DNA of 42,757 nt, taken from assembly GCA_964583095.1 (NCBI GenBank), contig CAZOVB010000037.1:1-42757 (forward strand), in the 5' to 3' direction. The first letter of the stretch is position 1. Each line of letters opens with the position of its first letter. Below the pieces are notes generated by a model. That model ran no database searches. It saw only the letters and a list, made by a program, of their open reading frames with translations, and was not told where the DNA came from. Below, one piece after another: positions 17,382 to 26,340 of this stretch. The position numbers were made by a program, and so were the translations under genes. This DNA is from CAZOVB01 sp964583095. Its GTDB lineage: Bacteria; Planctomycetota; Phycisphaerae; SM23-33.

Positions 17382-18821
17382 ATGACCACGCTGAGAATTG
17401 ACAACGCTCCCCAAGGCCTCTTCGCCTACGAAGGGCCCTGCCGACCGCTGCGACACGAATCGAAACAGGAAGGCGACCAGACGCTCATCCGGACCGACCA
17501 CCAGGCCCCGATGCTCTTTGGCTGTGTCGAAGTCAGCCAAGCCGAGGCGGGGCGCTGGCTGGCTGACAACGACGGCCGCGGCTTCACCGAGGCTGACAAC
17601 CCCATCGACTTCCCGGCCGAAGCTTGTCGCACGCGCATTGGCCAGATCCGCAAGCTCTCCCAGCGCCTGGCCGCCGAGGCCATGCCCAAGAGCACACGCG
17701 TGGAGGAGGAGCTGGAAAGAGCACTCTCAGCCCTGGAGGCCGGTGACATAGCCAAGGCCATCGAGTCTGCCTTCTGGGCCGGAGAGCACCTGATCGAAGA
17801 CGAAGCCGCCTGGCGGCTCCAGTCGCCCTGCCCGCTGAAGCTGGGCATCAACACCAAGGGGCTCCACAATGCGCCCGAAGCCTGGGAGACCCACTTCGCC
17901 GGACGTTTCGACTACGCCACGGTACCCCTGACCTGGGGCATCATCGAGGTCGAGAAGGACAACCCCCGCTACGACTGCGTCGAACAGCTCATCGCCTGGT
18001 GCAAGCAGCACGACATGCCCGTCAAGGGCCACGCGCTGATCTGGCACAGCGGTTTCGAGAAGAAGGCGACCTGGATGAAGGATCTCTCAGCCAGGGAAAT
18101 CCTCGACCGCTCGGCCAGTCGCGTCGAAGAAATCCTCAACCGGTTCGGCAAAGATCTGGACGCCGTCGAGCTGGTCAACGAGCCCATGCAGAGCAACAGC
18201 CTCGGCCTTACCCGTGAGCAGGAGCTCGAGGAGGTCCGGCGAGCCTATGAACTGATCCAGCAGATCGCCCCGCACATCCGGGTGATGATCAGCTTCTATG
18301 GCGAAGATGAATGGTGGGCAGCGGGCAAGCTGGCCGACAACCCCGACCTGACCCCGATCAGCGCCTTCATCGACGACTGCATCCAGCGCGGGGTCCGACT
18401 TGACCTGATCGGCGCCCAGTATCACTTCCCCGACAATTACTTCAACGTTCGCATGACGTTGGAATACTGGCATCGGCGATACCAGGTCCCGATCCACCTG
18501 ACCGAATTGACCCCCAGCAGCGGGGCCAAACCCTCCAAGGTGATCGACTGGCGGCCCATGGAACCGTTCTTCAAGACCTGGCGCGGGCGGCCCTGGAACG
18601 AGCAGGTCCAGGCCGAGTACGTCCGCGACTGGCTATGGATGTTCCGGGCGTGGCCCTTCATGGAAAACGCCACCTTCTGGGCGACCACCGACGCGCCGAT
18701 CCTTTGGCACGACTACCTGCTGGGCACGCCCTGCGAGCTTTACCGCCTGCCCTGGGCGGCCGGCCAGGGGCTCCTGCGAGAAGACCTCTCACCCAAGCCC
18801 GCCCTGGAACAGGTGAAGTAG
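17382..18821 (+). CDS. GH10-like endo-beta-xylanase family glycosidase, no signal peptide
   Basis: A 479-residue protein whose C-terminal two thirds (about residues 150-470) is a glycoside hydrolase family 10 barrel. KGHALIWH (215-222) lines the active site, ELVNEPM carries the acid/base E267, IGAQYH lies at 343-348, and HLTELT carries the nucleophile E375. The N-terminal 140 residues form a separate helical/beta region often seen in planctomycete members of the family. No signal peptide is present, so it may cleave imported oligosaccharides rather than external xylan. The start at 17382 follows GAAAGGATCC. A terminator follows at 18853. Confidence 0.88.
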   Translation: MTTLRIDNAPQGLFAYEGPCRPLRHESKQEGDQTLIRTDHQAPMLFGCVEVSQAEAGRWLADNDGRGFTEADNPIDFPAEACRTRIGQIRKLSQRLAAEAMPKSTRVEEELERALSALEAGDIAKAIESAFWAGEHLIEDEAAWRLQSPCPLKLGINTKGLHNAPEAWETHFAGRFDYATVPLTWGIIEVEKDNPRYDCVEQLIAWCKQHDMPVKGHALIWHSGFEKKATWMKDLSAREILDRSASRVEEILNRFGKDLDAVELVNEPMQSNSLGLTREQELEEVRRAYELIQQIAPHIRVMISFYGEDEWWAAGKLADNPDLTPISAFIDDCIQRGVRLDLIGAQYHFPDNYFNVRMTLEYWHRRYQVPIHLTELTPSSGAKPSKVIDWRPMEPFFKTWRGRPWNEQVQAEYVRDWLWMFRAWPFMENATFWATTDAPILWHDYLLGTPCELYRLPWAAGQGLLREDLSPKPALEQVK

Positions 18822-18852
18822 CAGGCAAGACCTCGATTCTCGCAGGAAATCA

Positions 18853-18900
18853 AGCAGCCTCGGCGCGCTGCGATTGCAGCGTAGCCGAGGCTGCCTTTCT
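18853..18900. terminator. Long bidirectional hairpin between converging genes
   Basis: GCAGCCTCGGC pairs with GCCGAGGCTGC, with a second nested stem (GCGCTGC with GCAGCG) inside, followed by CTTTCT on the plus strand. It separates the glycosidase gene from the leftward PEP-CTERM gene that ends at 18932 and can end transcription from both sides. Confidence 0.75.
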
Positions 18901-18931
18901 GTCTCAGGGAACCTGTCCTACTGCCAGTCGG

Positions 18932-19768
18932 TCAGGCACTTCGCCTGCGTCGTACATAGCCGCCCAAGGCGGAAATGCCTGCACCAACGGCCAGGAGAGT
19001 CATCGGCTCGGGAATCGGAGTCTGCTCGATCTGCTGGAGCTGGACATTGTCGATACTCAGCGAAGAGTAGTAGTCGGGGCTGTTGATGAACCACATGTAG
19101 GCGTTGCCGCCCATCTCCGAAAGCGGAACGTTTGCTCCGACGGCTGAATAGGTATACAGGTTCGCCTCGGAATCATCCAGCACGACCCAGTCTATGTTCA
19201 CGTCATTGCCGGGGCCTGGAGTGAATCTCCATTTGAGTGTATACCACCCGGCAGCATTGACGGTGTAGAGCGGACCGCTGTTGTTGTACGCCTGCTGTAC
19301 GTAGTACTTCGGGTCATTGCCGTCGCCGGCGGTTGCGTGATGGTGCGCCGGGAAGGTAATGCCCAGGTTATACGTACTGCCGGTGTCATAAGCTCCAACA
19401 TGAAACAGATTGTCCTGTCGGTACGGATTGTCGAACACGTCGGTAATGGCCTGGGTAACTTCAAAACCGAACACGCCCTGACCCGCCATTGCGGGATCCA
19501 GGTAGACATCCACACTCGACCACCAGCCGTTGCCGAAAAACGTCCGCCTTCCTCCCAGCCAGGAATAGGAACCACTGCCGCTGAACTGGAAATAGCTGTT
19601 GCCCCCACTGCTGACAATGGTCCCGGTGGACCAGTCCGTTGTCGCCCCCTCGAAATCTTCGGAATAAAGCGATGCACCGTGCGCCTGGGGCAGATCTGGG
19701 CTCAACACGGCCAATGTGGCTCCCAGGAGGGTAGCCAGATACATGGATCCTAACGCTTGCCTCTTCAT
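18932..19768 (-). CDS. Exported PEP-CTERM protein
   Basis: A 278-residue protein with a signal peptide (about residues 1-31), a beta-sandwich-like body rich in Trp, Tyr and Gly (SYFQFSGSGSYSWLGGRR, then GWYTLKWRFTPGPGNDVNIDWV), and a C-terminal PEP-CTERM tail (IPEP, hydrophobic helix, RRRR). The body resembles carbohydrate-binding lectin-like folds, without a family assignment. The ATG at 19768 follows AAAGGAGAAG. The product is exported and processed by an exosortase. Confidence 0.88.
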   Translation of the reverse strand: MKRQALGSMYLATLLGATLAVLSPDLPQAHGASLYSEDFEGATTDWSTGTIVSSGGNSYFQFSGSGSYSWLGGRRTFFGNGWWSSVDVYLDPAMAGQGVFGFEVTQAITDVFDNPYRQDNLFHVGAYDTGSTYNLGITFPAHHHATAGDGNDPKYYVQQAYNNSGPLYTVNAAGWYTLKWRFTPGPGNDVNIDWVVLDDSEANLYTYSAVGANVPLSEMGGNAYMWFINSPDYYSSLSIDNVQLQQIEQTPIPEPMTLLAVGAGISALGGYVRRRRSA

Positions 19769-20279
19769 TTGAAGCTTCTCCTTTCCTCTCAGGTGGATTC
19801 AATTCAATCCCGAATTGCTCCCTGAAGCCCTCTGGCCCGAAGGGTAATGTCCGTACAATCCGGACAATTCATACTAGGCATGCAGAAAGCGAATTTCGAA
19901 ATTTCTCGAATCTTCCATCAAGGCAAAACAGGGGATAAGAATTGTGGCAACCCATAACCGTTTGCTATAGATTGCGATACACATCCAGTAAGTCTGCGGT
20001 ATCTTCCGGGCCATCCAGCGTAAGAAATGTCTTTTACCCGTCAGGCCACTGGGCAAAACCTCCGGCCAGAATCGATAGACTCCATGCTACCCCTTTTTTC
20101 TTATGTGTCAAGCCGGGTATCCGGATTCACTCCACCCGCACAAGGCGATCCGCGCGGTCTCTTTGCCCCCACGGGCAAAGCGGGTATAGCGACAGCGATC
20201 GGTCTTGATCGAATCGCCGTACTGGTATCGGTTGAAGATCGCCGGCCGGCTCCAAGTCGAATTGCTGCCAAGAAGTCGC
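19769..20279. other. Gene-free stretch with a dyad and a hairpin
   Basis: About 510 bases without a convincing gene. TGTCCG (19848-19853) and CGGACA (19861-19866) form a dyad 80-100 bp upstream of the PEP-CTERM gene and could be an operator. CTTTGCCC and GGGCAAAG (about 20160-20180) form a perfect 8-bp stem with a 4-base loop, without a T-run; it lies about 100 bp downstream of the dehydrogenase gene and may be a processing or termination signal. Confidence 0.4.
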
Positions 20280-21293
20280 TCAGTCCGGAAGCGACGTGAA
20301 CATCTCCCGCTTCACCGGATACTTGAGCGGCTTGTCCTGGCGGAATCTATCGAGTTCCTCGACCAGGGCTGTCAGGATCCGCTGGACCGATTCCATGATT
20401 CCGCCGGCCCGATGGGGAGTCAGGAAGGCGTTGGGCAGCTTGCGGAGCTCATCGTCGGCCGCCAAAGGCTCAGTCTCGAAGACGTCCAGCATGGCTGTCA
20501 ATTCTCCCCGGGCCAGTCGCTGCCTCAGCGCCTCCATATCCACCAGCGAGGCCCGACCCACGTTGACCAGAACGGCATCGGCGTCCATAGCCTCGATCTC
20601 GTCCTTGCCCAGCAGGTGACGGCTGTTGGAAGTGTTGGCCGCACAGAGAAAGACCGCTTCGCTCTGCCGGGCCAGGGCGGGCATGTCCACGGACCGGGCA
20701 TTGTACTTGTCCAGAATCTCCTGGGGGATGAACGGATCGTGCACCAGAAGCTCAACACCGAACGGTTCGAGCAACTGGGCAAGTCGCTGTCCGATCCCGC
20801 CAAAGCCCGCAATGCCCACCGTCCTGCCGGCAAGCTGTCGCTCGGAGGCATCCACGTCGGCGGGAATATCCTCCACCCAGTCCTCGGCGCCCTGCCTCAT
20901 GGCCAGGTGGTACGCACTGGTCTTGCGAAGCCCGGCCAGCAGAAGCGTCAGGGCCATCTCCGCCACCGCCGGCGACCATCCGTGACGCAGCTCGCTTACC
21001 GCCAGGCCGTGGTCCAGCTCCGCCTTGGCCATGGCCTGACTGAGATTGATGTGGCCTGCGAATTTCAAATCCGGCGCCGCCGAGAGCAGTTGCTCGTCCA
21101 GCGTCGGCCAGGCCCACATGAGTACCGCCTGGGCCCAGATCAGGTCCTCGCGGATCTGCTCGGGCGTGTCGTGGCTGGTCTTACGCAGCGTGCCCATCTC
21201 TTCGAGCTTCTGCCATACCGGCTCGAGTTGCGGCGTGCGGAAAAACCCCGTGGGGAGATTCACGAGAATGCGAAACGGGTCGGACTGAGGCAT
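20280..21293 (-). CDS. D-isomer-specific 2-hydroxyacid dehydrogenase
   Basis: A 337-residue NAD(P)-dependent dehydrogenase that interconverts a 2-hydroxy acid and a 2-keto acid. TVGIAGFGGIGQRLAQLL is the nucleotide-binding motif. NVGRASLVD holds the catalytic Arg, LDVFETEPL the Glu, and TPHRAGGIME the His. The length is standard. The start at 21293 follows AGAAGGATACC; a longer start at 21335 has none. It lies 31 bp downstream of the Gfo/Idh/MocA gene in the same direction, so the two probably act in one sugar or sugar-acid pathway. Confidence 0.92.
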   Translation of the reverse strand: MPQSDPFRILVNLPTGFFRTPQLEPVWQKLEEMGTLRKTSHDTPEQIREDLIWAQAVLMWAWPTLDEQLLSAAPDLKFAGHINLSQAMAKAELDHGLAVSELRHGWSPAVAEMALTLLLAGLRKTSAYHLAMRQGAEDWVEDIPADVDASERQLAGRTVGIAGFGGIGQRLAQLLEPFGVELLVHDPFIPQEILDKYNARSVDMPALARQSEAVFLCAANTSNSRHLLGKDEIEAMDADAVLVNVGRASLVDMEALRQRLARGELTAMLDVFETEPLAADDELRKLPNAFLTPHRAGGIMESVQRILTALVEELDRFRQDKPLKYPVKREMFTSLPD

Positions 21294-21324
21294 TGGAGGT
21301 ATCCTTCTGGTTGGGGAATCGCGT

Positions 21325-22314
21325 TTACAGGGCAACGGGCTTTCCGGCGGAGTCCAGCACGGCCGAGGTCATCTCCACCCCGAGCAGTCCGGTTCGGATC
21401 CCCGGGCTGCATGGCCGGCCTTGCCGCAGGGATCGGACAAACGCCTCGATCTCCTGCTTGTACGGATCGACGTCTCCGCGGATCTGCTCGCAGCGGACCG
21501 GGTCTTCGGCCGTGAAGAACACATCAGCGGTATTGGGGTCTGTTACGTGGGCTGTGAGTTTCTCGCAGATCAGTCGAAAGCCCCCCTGCCACTGCATCGG
21601 GATCGCGCAGTTGCTGCCGGTGATCGTGGCCAGGGCGCCGCTTTGGAATCGAATACACGAAACGCTGGTATCTTCCACCGTGTATTCGGGTACCGAAGTA
21701 TGAAGGAGGTTGTCGGCAAAGCCCACGATCTGCCGCGGCTCGCCCAGAAAGGCCGTCGCCAGATCGTACAGGTGGATCACCTGTTCGAGGACCTGGCCAC
21801 CGGACTTGTCCTTCTGTCTCCACCAGGGCCCGTGCAGGCTGTTGCACTGGTACCAGGCGTCAAAGAGAGTGGGCCTCCCGGCCGTGCCGTCGGAAATCCA
21901 CTGCTGCAACTGCGAAACCGCCTGGCCGAACCGCATGTGGTACCCCACCTGGGCCGCTGCACCCGAGCTTTCCACCGCCTCGGCCATCTTCTTGGCCGCC
22001 TTGGGATCGATCGCGATGGGCTTTTCCAGGAAGAGCGCCAATCCCTCCTTTGCCGCGGCCCCCACCTGTCCGTTGTGGGCGTGCGGGGGGATCGCCACGA
22101 CCAGGCCATCGAGTTCGACCTCATCGAGCATCCTCTCAAAATCCTCGAAGCGCTGCACCTGGCCGGGCAGATCCGCCGCCAGTTCACGGGCCGATTCGAT
22201 GTGATGATTGCAGACGGCCTCGACGCTCACGCCGTCGATATCGGCCAGGTTCTTCGCGTGTGTCCGGGCCATGAAGCCCGCGCCGAGGATGCCAAATCGA
22301 AGGTTTCCGCTCAT
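21325..22314 (-). CDS. Gfo/Idh/MocA family oxidoreductase
   Basis: A 329-residue NAD(P)-dependent oxidoreductase. The N-terminal Rossmann fold begins FGILGAGFMARTHAKNL, and LFLEKPIAI is the EKP motif of the family. The C-terminal alpha/beta domain carries the substrate-binding histidine region QVIHLYDLATAFLG. Members act on sugars, inositols or their acids; the substrate is not evident. It is the first gene of a leftward pair with the dehydrogenase and diverges from an AraC regulator, with operator-like repeats between them. Confidence 0.93.
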   Translation of the reverse strand: MSGNLRFGILGAGFMARTHAKNLADIDGVSVEAVCNHHIESARELAADLPGQVQRFEDFERMLDEVELDGLVVAIPPHAHNGQVGAAAKEGLALFLEKPIAIDPKAAKKMAEAVESSGAAAQVGYHMRFGQAVSQLQQWISDGTAGRPTLFDAWYQCNSLHGPWWRQKDKSGGQVLEQVIHLYDLATAFLGEPRQIVGFADNLLHTSVPEYTVEDTSVSCIRFQSGALATITGSNCAIPMQWQGGFRLICEKLTAHVTDPNTADVFFTAEDPVRCEQIRGDVDPYKQEIEAFVRSLRQGRPCSPGIRTGLLGVEMTSAVLDSAGKPVAL

Positions 22315-22382
22315 CTTGCTGCGCTCCGGGTCGATCCGTGGGGTTCAGGGGAATATCGACGATATTGTTGCCGATGTAAGAC

Positions 22383-22419
22383 TTCTCTGTTTGCGAAGCA
22401 GAGAATACCCCTTATTCTC
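22383..22419. promoter_or_regulatory. Operator-like inverted repeats between Gfo and AraC genes
   Basis: TTCTCTG (22383-22389) and CAGAGAA (22399-22405) form one perfect dyad; GAGAATA (22401-22407) and TATTCTC (22413-22419) form a second that overlaps the first. Three TTCTC/GAGAA half-sites thus alternate in the 160-bp space between the divergent genes, as expected for a regulator that controls both. Binding by the AraC protein is inferred. Confidence 0.5.
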
Positions 22420-22473
22420 AGGCATTCCAATGGAGAGGATTCTGTTTTATATGGACAATATTATGGTTTGCCG

Positions 22474-23286
22474 ATGACGACCCTTCACTTCTCCGCGCGC
22501 GAGGCGTATTTCGACGAATCCCTGGCGATACGAGGGCTGGGCCTGCGCGAACAAATGCCCCCTGGACAGGTCAATCGGCCCGAGGGGGCGGGGTTCTGGC
22601 TGTTGCTGCTGTTTCACACGCCCGTCCCTGCAAGACTCAAGGGGCAGGACATCTCCCTCCCGGCCCGATCGGTCTGTCTGCTGCGCCCGGGGACGCAACA
22701 TCGTTTCGGGGACCCCGACAAGCCCTGGTCGCATTCCTGGCTGCTTGTTCAAGGCAGCGCATTTGAGGGATTCCTCCAAGCCAGCGGCTACAGGGTTGAT
22801 CTCCCCTGCCCGGTCGCCTCGGCCTCAACGGTGCTGGACTATCTGGAGGGGATCTACCGCGAGTTGTCCCAGCACGCCAAGCCCCGTCTGGACATGCTGG
22901 CCGACTGGACCCACCTGCTGCTGCGGGACCTGGCCCGCGCGACCGGGGGCCCCAGTGATTCGGAGGTGATCCCGCAGGCCTTGCAGGAAGTGCGACAGTA
23001 CATGGAAGGCCACTTGGATCGGAAACTGGAACTGGCGGACCTGGCCCGGAAGGCACATCTGTCGAAATCCCAGTTTATCGCCGTCTTTCGGCGGTATTAC
23101 GGCCGGAGTCCGATCCGCTACCTGCTCGGGCTTCGCATGCGACGGGCCGCCCTGTTGCTGCGGGACCACGGCCTGGCCGTCAGCCAGGTCGCCTGCCTGG
23201 TCGGCATCGCCGACCCGCTCTATTTCTCCCGGCTGTTCCGCAAGCACATGGGATGCAGTCCCACGGACCACCGCCACAGAAGCTAG
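22474..23286 (+). CDS. AraC family transcriptional regulator
   Basis: A 270-residue regulator. The N-terminal 140 residues form an AraC-type cupin ligand domain (EGAGFWLLLLFHTPVPARL, LLRPGTQHRFG). The C-terminal 100 residues hold two HTH motifs of the HTH_18 type (LELADLARKAHLSKSQFIAVFRRYYG, then VSQVACLVGIADPLYFSRLFRKHMG). It is divergent from the Gfo/dehydrogenase pair and probably activates it on binding a sugar. The start at 22474 lacks a clear ribosome binding site and is uncertain. Confidence 0.9.
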   Translation: MTTLHFSAREAYFDESLAIRGLGLREQMPPGQVNRPEGAGFWLLLLFHTPVPARLKGQDISLPARSVCLLRPGTQHRFGDPDKPWSHSWLLVQGSAFEGFLQASGYRVDLPCPVASASTVLDYLEGIYRELSQHAKPRLDMLADWTHLLLRDLARATGGPSDSEVIPQALQEVRQYMEGHLDRKLELADLARKAHLSKSQFIAVFRRYYGRSPIRYLLGLRMRRAALLLRDHGLAVSQVACLVGIADPLYFSRLFRKHMGCSPTDHRHRS

Positions 23287-23333
23287 CCAAACCCCATGTT
23301 ACAGGGGCCTGCGCCGGGGGCAGACAGCGCCGA

Positions 23334-25100
23334 TCAGTCTGCGACCGCTGCGCCCTGGGCGGCTCCGATGGGCTCGGGAATCTGGGCGGCCTTTCGACCG
23401 GGGCCGTTGTGCTCGTAGTACGTCGGCGGCTCGTAGGTCCAGCCGTTGCGGAGGCGTTTGTCCTCGGCCTGGAGCTTTCGGTAGATGTATCGGCCGATCA
23501 GCGACGCCATCACCCTGGCCTTGAGGCCGAACTGCTTGTAGAGGTCGCCCAGGAGCTTGTCCATTCGGCCTCGGACCTCGGGGTTGTTTCGGAACCACTT
23601 TCTCGTGGCCCATACCGTGGCGGCGGGGATGGCCCAGAGGCGGCCGGCCTCGAGGTTGTAGCGCCGACGAAGGCGCTTGTCGGGGTGCTTGCCGTAGTGT
23701 TTGTATCCCTTCAGCAGCGTCCGGACGGTCCGCACCGTACTGGGGCCGTTGGTCTGGAAGTCCGCCTCAAACGCCCGTAGAAGCATTTGCCCCTCCTGCC
23801 CTGCGGGGATGTTCGGGTGGCGGTAGTTGAACATCAACTGCCCGTGGATGTCCGCCAGCGGTGCCTCGTCTTCATCGAGCATACGCCCTTCGGCCTGGTG
23901 TTGGGCAAACAGCGGCGTTCCGGGGATCGGGGTGTAGAGCATGAACTGATGGAAGTCGGTATCGTGACTGACGGCGTGGTCGATGGCGGCGTCAAAGTTC
24001 TCAGGGGTATGCTCCTCGAGCCCGACAATGCTCGAACCCAGCACGCGAATGCCGTGTTCCTGGAGCTTACGCACCAGCGCGTGCGTGTCGGTGCCGTTGA
24101 GCTTGTTGTACTGGCTCTGCTTGCCTTCCAGGCCCATCCAGACCCAACTCACGCCCAACTGGGCCAGTTCTTCCATCGAGTACTGCTGGATCGCGTTGGC
24201 CGAGCTGAAAACATACAACGCCCAGGCCCGGTCGTTCTCCTGCATCAGCCGCAGAAGCTCCATCGCCCGCTTGCGGCGAAGGAGAAAGTTCTCGTCCATG
24301 ACAAAGAAGGACGTGGTGTTCATGCTGTCGGCCAGGCCGGCCATCACGTCAAACAGCTCCTGGGCGGACTGGTAGAAATCCACGCAGTGGCCCTTGCCGC
24401 CGAACATCGCCGAGGTCGAGCAGAAATTGCATCCCACCGGACATCCCACCGACGGGATCAGGGCGGCCGCGGCCGTCTTCGGGTCAAACCCTAGATCGAT
24501 GCCCATGCAACGGCGGTTGAGCCCTGACCAGATCTGCGGGTGGCGGATCGGCTGGCCGATGTCCTCGCCCAGAAATTCCCGGAACCAGCGAACCCCGTCG
24601 CCCTTGGCGACCCAGTCAGCACCGACCCGTTCGGCCAGGTCGGGCATATTGGAAATGTGCCCTCCGATGACGATCCGTGCCTCGGGCTGATGTTCGCGGA
24701 CCAATCGACACATCTCCCGGACCTTCAGGAAGTTCGGGATAATCGCCGAGATCCCGATCACATCGTAGCTGTTTTCCTTGAGCTCCTCGATGAATCGCTC
24801 GCGGGAGGGAAAATCCAGACACGTACAGGGCGCCTGAATGTTGGCCTGGATGAGCATCAGGCCCCAACTCCGGTGGAACATCCTCAGCGAGAACGCTCCC
24901 TGGACGCGGGTGACCTGGTTGTGCCACAATTCCATCGGGTTGATCTGCCGGCTGCCGTACTCGTCATCCTGGGCGTAGGGACCGAAAACGCTGCAAAGCA
25001 GGACATTCGGCCTGGAATCGCCCCCATCCCATCGGGCGGGGACACCGGGAGTCTGGACAGTAGAGACAGCGGGCGTATTTTCATTGGGGTATGTAGTCAT
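23334..25100 (-). CDS. B12-binding-domain radical SAM protein
   Basis: A 588-residue protein. Residues about 80-185 look like a B12-binding fold (RFIEELKENSYDVIGISAI, ARIVIGGHISNMP), and the radical SAM core begins with GCPVGCNFC, whose C220, C224 and C227 would hold the 4Fe-4S cluster. The remaining core includes LGSSIVGLEEHTPENFDAAI. A basic C-terminal extension of about 150 residues follows (YKHYGKHPDKRLRRRYNLEAG). Such enzymes carry out methylations or carbon-skeleton chemistry, often on lipids or cofactors. The reaction is not evident. The ATG at 25100 lacks a strong ribosome binding site. The gene stands alone, so no pathway can be inferred from neighbours. Confidence 0.88.
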   Translation of the reverse strand: MTTYPNENTPAVSTVQTPGVPARWDGGDSRPNVLLCSVFGPYAQDDEYGSRQINPMELWHNQVTRVQGAFSLRMFHRSWGLMLIQANIQAPCTCLDFPSRERFIEELKENSYDVIGISAIIPNFLKVREMCRLVREHQPEARIVIGGHISNMPDLAERVGADWVAKGDGVRWFREFLGEDIGQPIRHPQIWSGLNRRCMGIDLGFDPKTAAAALIPSVGCPVGCNFCSTSAMFGGKGHCVDFYQSAQELFDVMAGLADSMNTTSFFVMDENFLLRRKRAMELLRLMQENDRAWALYVFSSANAIQQYSMEELAQLGVSWVWMGLEGKQSQYNKLNGTDTHALVRKLQEHGIRVLGSSIVGLEEHTPENFDAAIDHAVSHDTDFHQFMLYTPIPGTPLFAQHQAEGRMLDEDEAPLADIHGQLMFNYRHPNIPAGQEGQMLLRAFEADFQTNGPSTVRTVRTLLKGYKHYGKHPDKRLRRRYNLEAGRLWAIPAATVWATRKWFRNNPEVRGRMDKLLGDLYKQFGLKARVMASLIGRYIYRKLQAEDKRLRNGWTYEPPTYYEHNGPGRKAAQIPEPIGAAQGAAVAD

Positions 25101-25362
25101 GGAACACCATCGCGCAGCGTAGGGCAGGTCAGCCTGTGGCCGGACGGTCCGGCACGCAGGCAGCAAGGCACATCGAGACACCGCTCAAGCTGCGCGGTTG
25201 CGGGAGGGTATCGGGCGAGTCAGGTACAACTCCGCCTTGCACAAGTATTACAGCAGTTCTCGGGTCGGAAACCCACACAATTTCGCAATTCTTATCGGTT
25301 TGCGGCTCCCGTTTCAATGAGGCTTTCTTTGCCGGAACCTAACCTTTGATACCGGAAGGGTT

Positions 25363-26190
25363 TCAGTCCCTTACTCCTCGCAGGGAGAATACCCCGGGAA
25401 TTTTCCCCCGCAGAGAATCGGGGAAGTCCCAGATGCCCGGGGACTGCTCTTGCAGGACACCAAGGCGCTGGAAGAAGCATCCCGGGAACTCGTGAAGGTA
25501 CTGGATTCGAAATCCCGCCCCGGCGGTCTTGCTCACCAGGTCCCCCATTGTCCAGCTATATTCAACGGTCGGCCCCATGTCGCTGCCCTGTCCGTCGTCG
25601 GCGTAGCTTGGACCCGGGCCAAACTCCATTGGCCCCCTGTCAAAATACCCGTAGCGAAACTCGAACCCGTAGGACTTGGAGGAATCATCTTCCAGCAGGT
25701 CCATCATCGGATGCCCGTCGGCCACGTACAACACGCCCTCGGGCTTGAGCAGGTTTCCAGCCGATTGCATCCAGCGGTCAAGATCCGGTATCCAGCAGAA
25801 CACGCCGAACGAGGCGAAGACCATGTCGAAGGTCTCACCGGCGAGGACTTCATCGGCCCGCTGGGCATCGCCGCAGACAAACCTCGCCTTCAGGCCCAGC
25901 TCGTCGGCAAAGCCTCTGGCAGCCTCCAGGGCCGGCGGGGAGAAATCCAGGCCCGTCACCTCCGCCCCCAGCCTTGCAAGCGACAAGGTGTCCAGCCCGA
26001 TATGGCACTGGAGATGCAGGACCTTCCGACCTTTGACAGGCCCGATTTCCTCCTCCGTAGGCGGCAGGAGGGTCAGGCCGCCTTCCCGCAGCTTCTTCAG
26101 ACCCGCCTGGTACAGGGCGCTTCGCAGGTGGATGGGAGTTCTGCGGTCCCAGCTTTGGCGATTTACTTCGATGGCTCGAGGATCTTCCAT
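25363..26190 (-). CDS. Class I SAM-dependent methyltransferase
   Basis: A 275-residue enzyme with methyltransferase motif I in VLHLQCHIGLDTLSLARLGAEVTGLDFS and motif post-I in FVCGDAQRAD, then FDMVFASFGVFCWIPDLDRWMQ and GVLYVADGHPMMDLL. A Phe/Tyr/Gly-rich segment (YGFEFRYGYFDRGP) follows. Length and motifs fit small-molecule methyltransferases; the substrate is unknown. It diverges from the GntR gene across 150 bp. Confidence 0.88.
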   Translation of the reverse strand: MEDPRAIEVNRQSWDRRTPIHLRSALYQAGLKKLREGGLTLLPPTEEEIGPVKGRKVLHLQCHIGLDTLSLARLGAEVTGLDFSPPALEAARGFADELGLKARFVCGDAQRADEVLAGETFDMVFASFGVFCWIPDLDRWMQSAGNLLKPEGVLYVADGHPMMDLLEDDSSKSYGFEFRYGYFDRGPMEFGPGPSYADDGQGSDMGPTVEYSWTMGDLVSKTAGAGFRIQYLHEFPGCFFQRLGVLQEQSPGIWDFPDSLRGKIPGVFSLRGVRD

Positions 26191-26264
26191 GGCCGGACTC
26201 TATCCGCGCCTTCCACATCCTGCAAGCCGGTGATGAAATCTCCTCCCGGGGCACATCTCATGGG

Positions 26265-26292
26265 TTGACACCATGGCAATCACACGTATAGT
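26265..26292 (+). promoter_or_regulatory. Near-consensus sigma-70 promoter of the GntR operon
   Basis: TTGACA (26265-26270), 16 bases, TATAGT (26287-26292). Transcription would start about seven bases after the -10 box, at roughly 26299, inside the palindrome at 26293-26322. One of the clearest promoters in the window. Confidence 0.75.
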
Positions 26293-26322
26293 GGTGGCCT
26301 GGCCACCGGTGGCCAGGCCACC
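26293..26322. promoter_or_regulatory. 30-bp perfect palindrome, probable GntR operator
   Basis: The sequence equals its own reverse complement over 30 bases (GGTGGCCTGGCCACC and its mirror). It abuts the -10 box at 26292 and covers the expected transcription start, 18 bp before the GTG start codon at 26341. Bound repressor would block initiation. It also contains two internal TGGCCA-like dyads. Confidence 0.75.
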
Positions 26323-26340
26323 CGACAGGAGCTCCAACCC

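Noticed and set aside
19874..20299. Short frames on both strands between the PEP-CTERM and dehydrogenase genes
   Set aside because: AT-richer than neighbours, no start signals and no protein-like composition.
20205..21515. 436-codon plus-strand frame over the dehydrogenase gene
   Set aside because: Antisense shadow produced by high GC; the minus strand holds all catalytic motifs.
25101..25362. Possible cobalamin riboswitch before the B12 radical SAM gene
   Set aside because: I could not find the conserved B12-box or the supporting stems.
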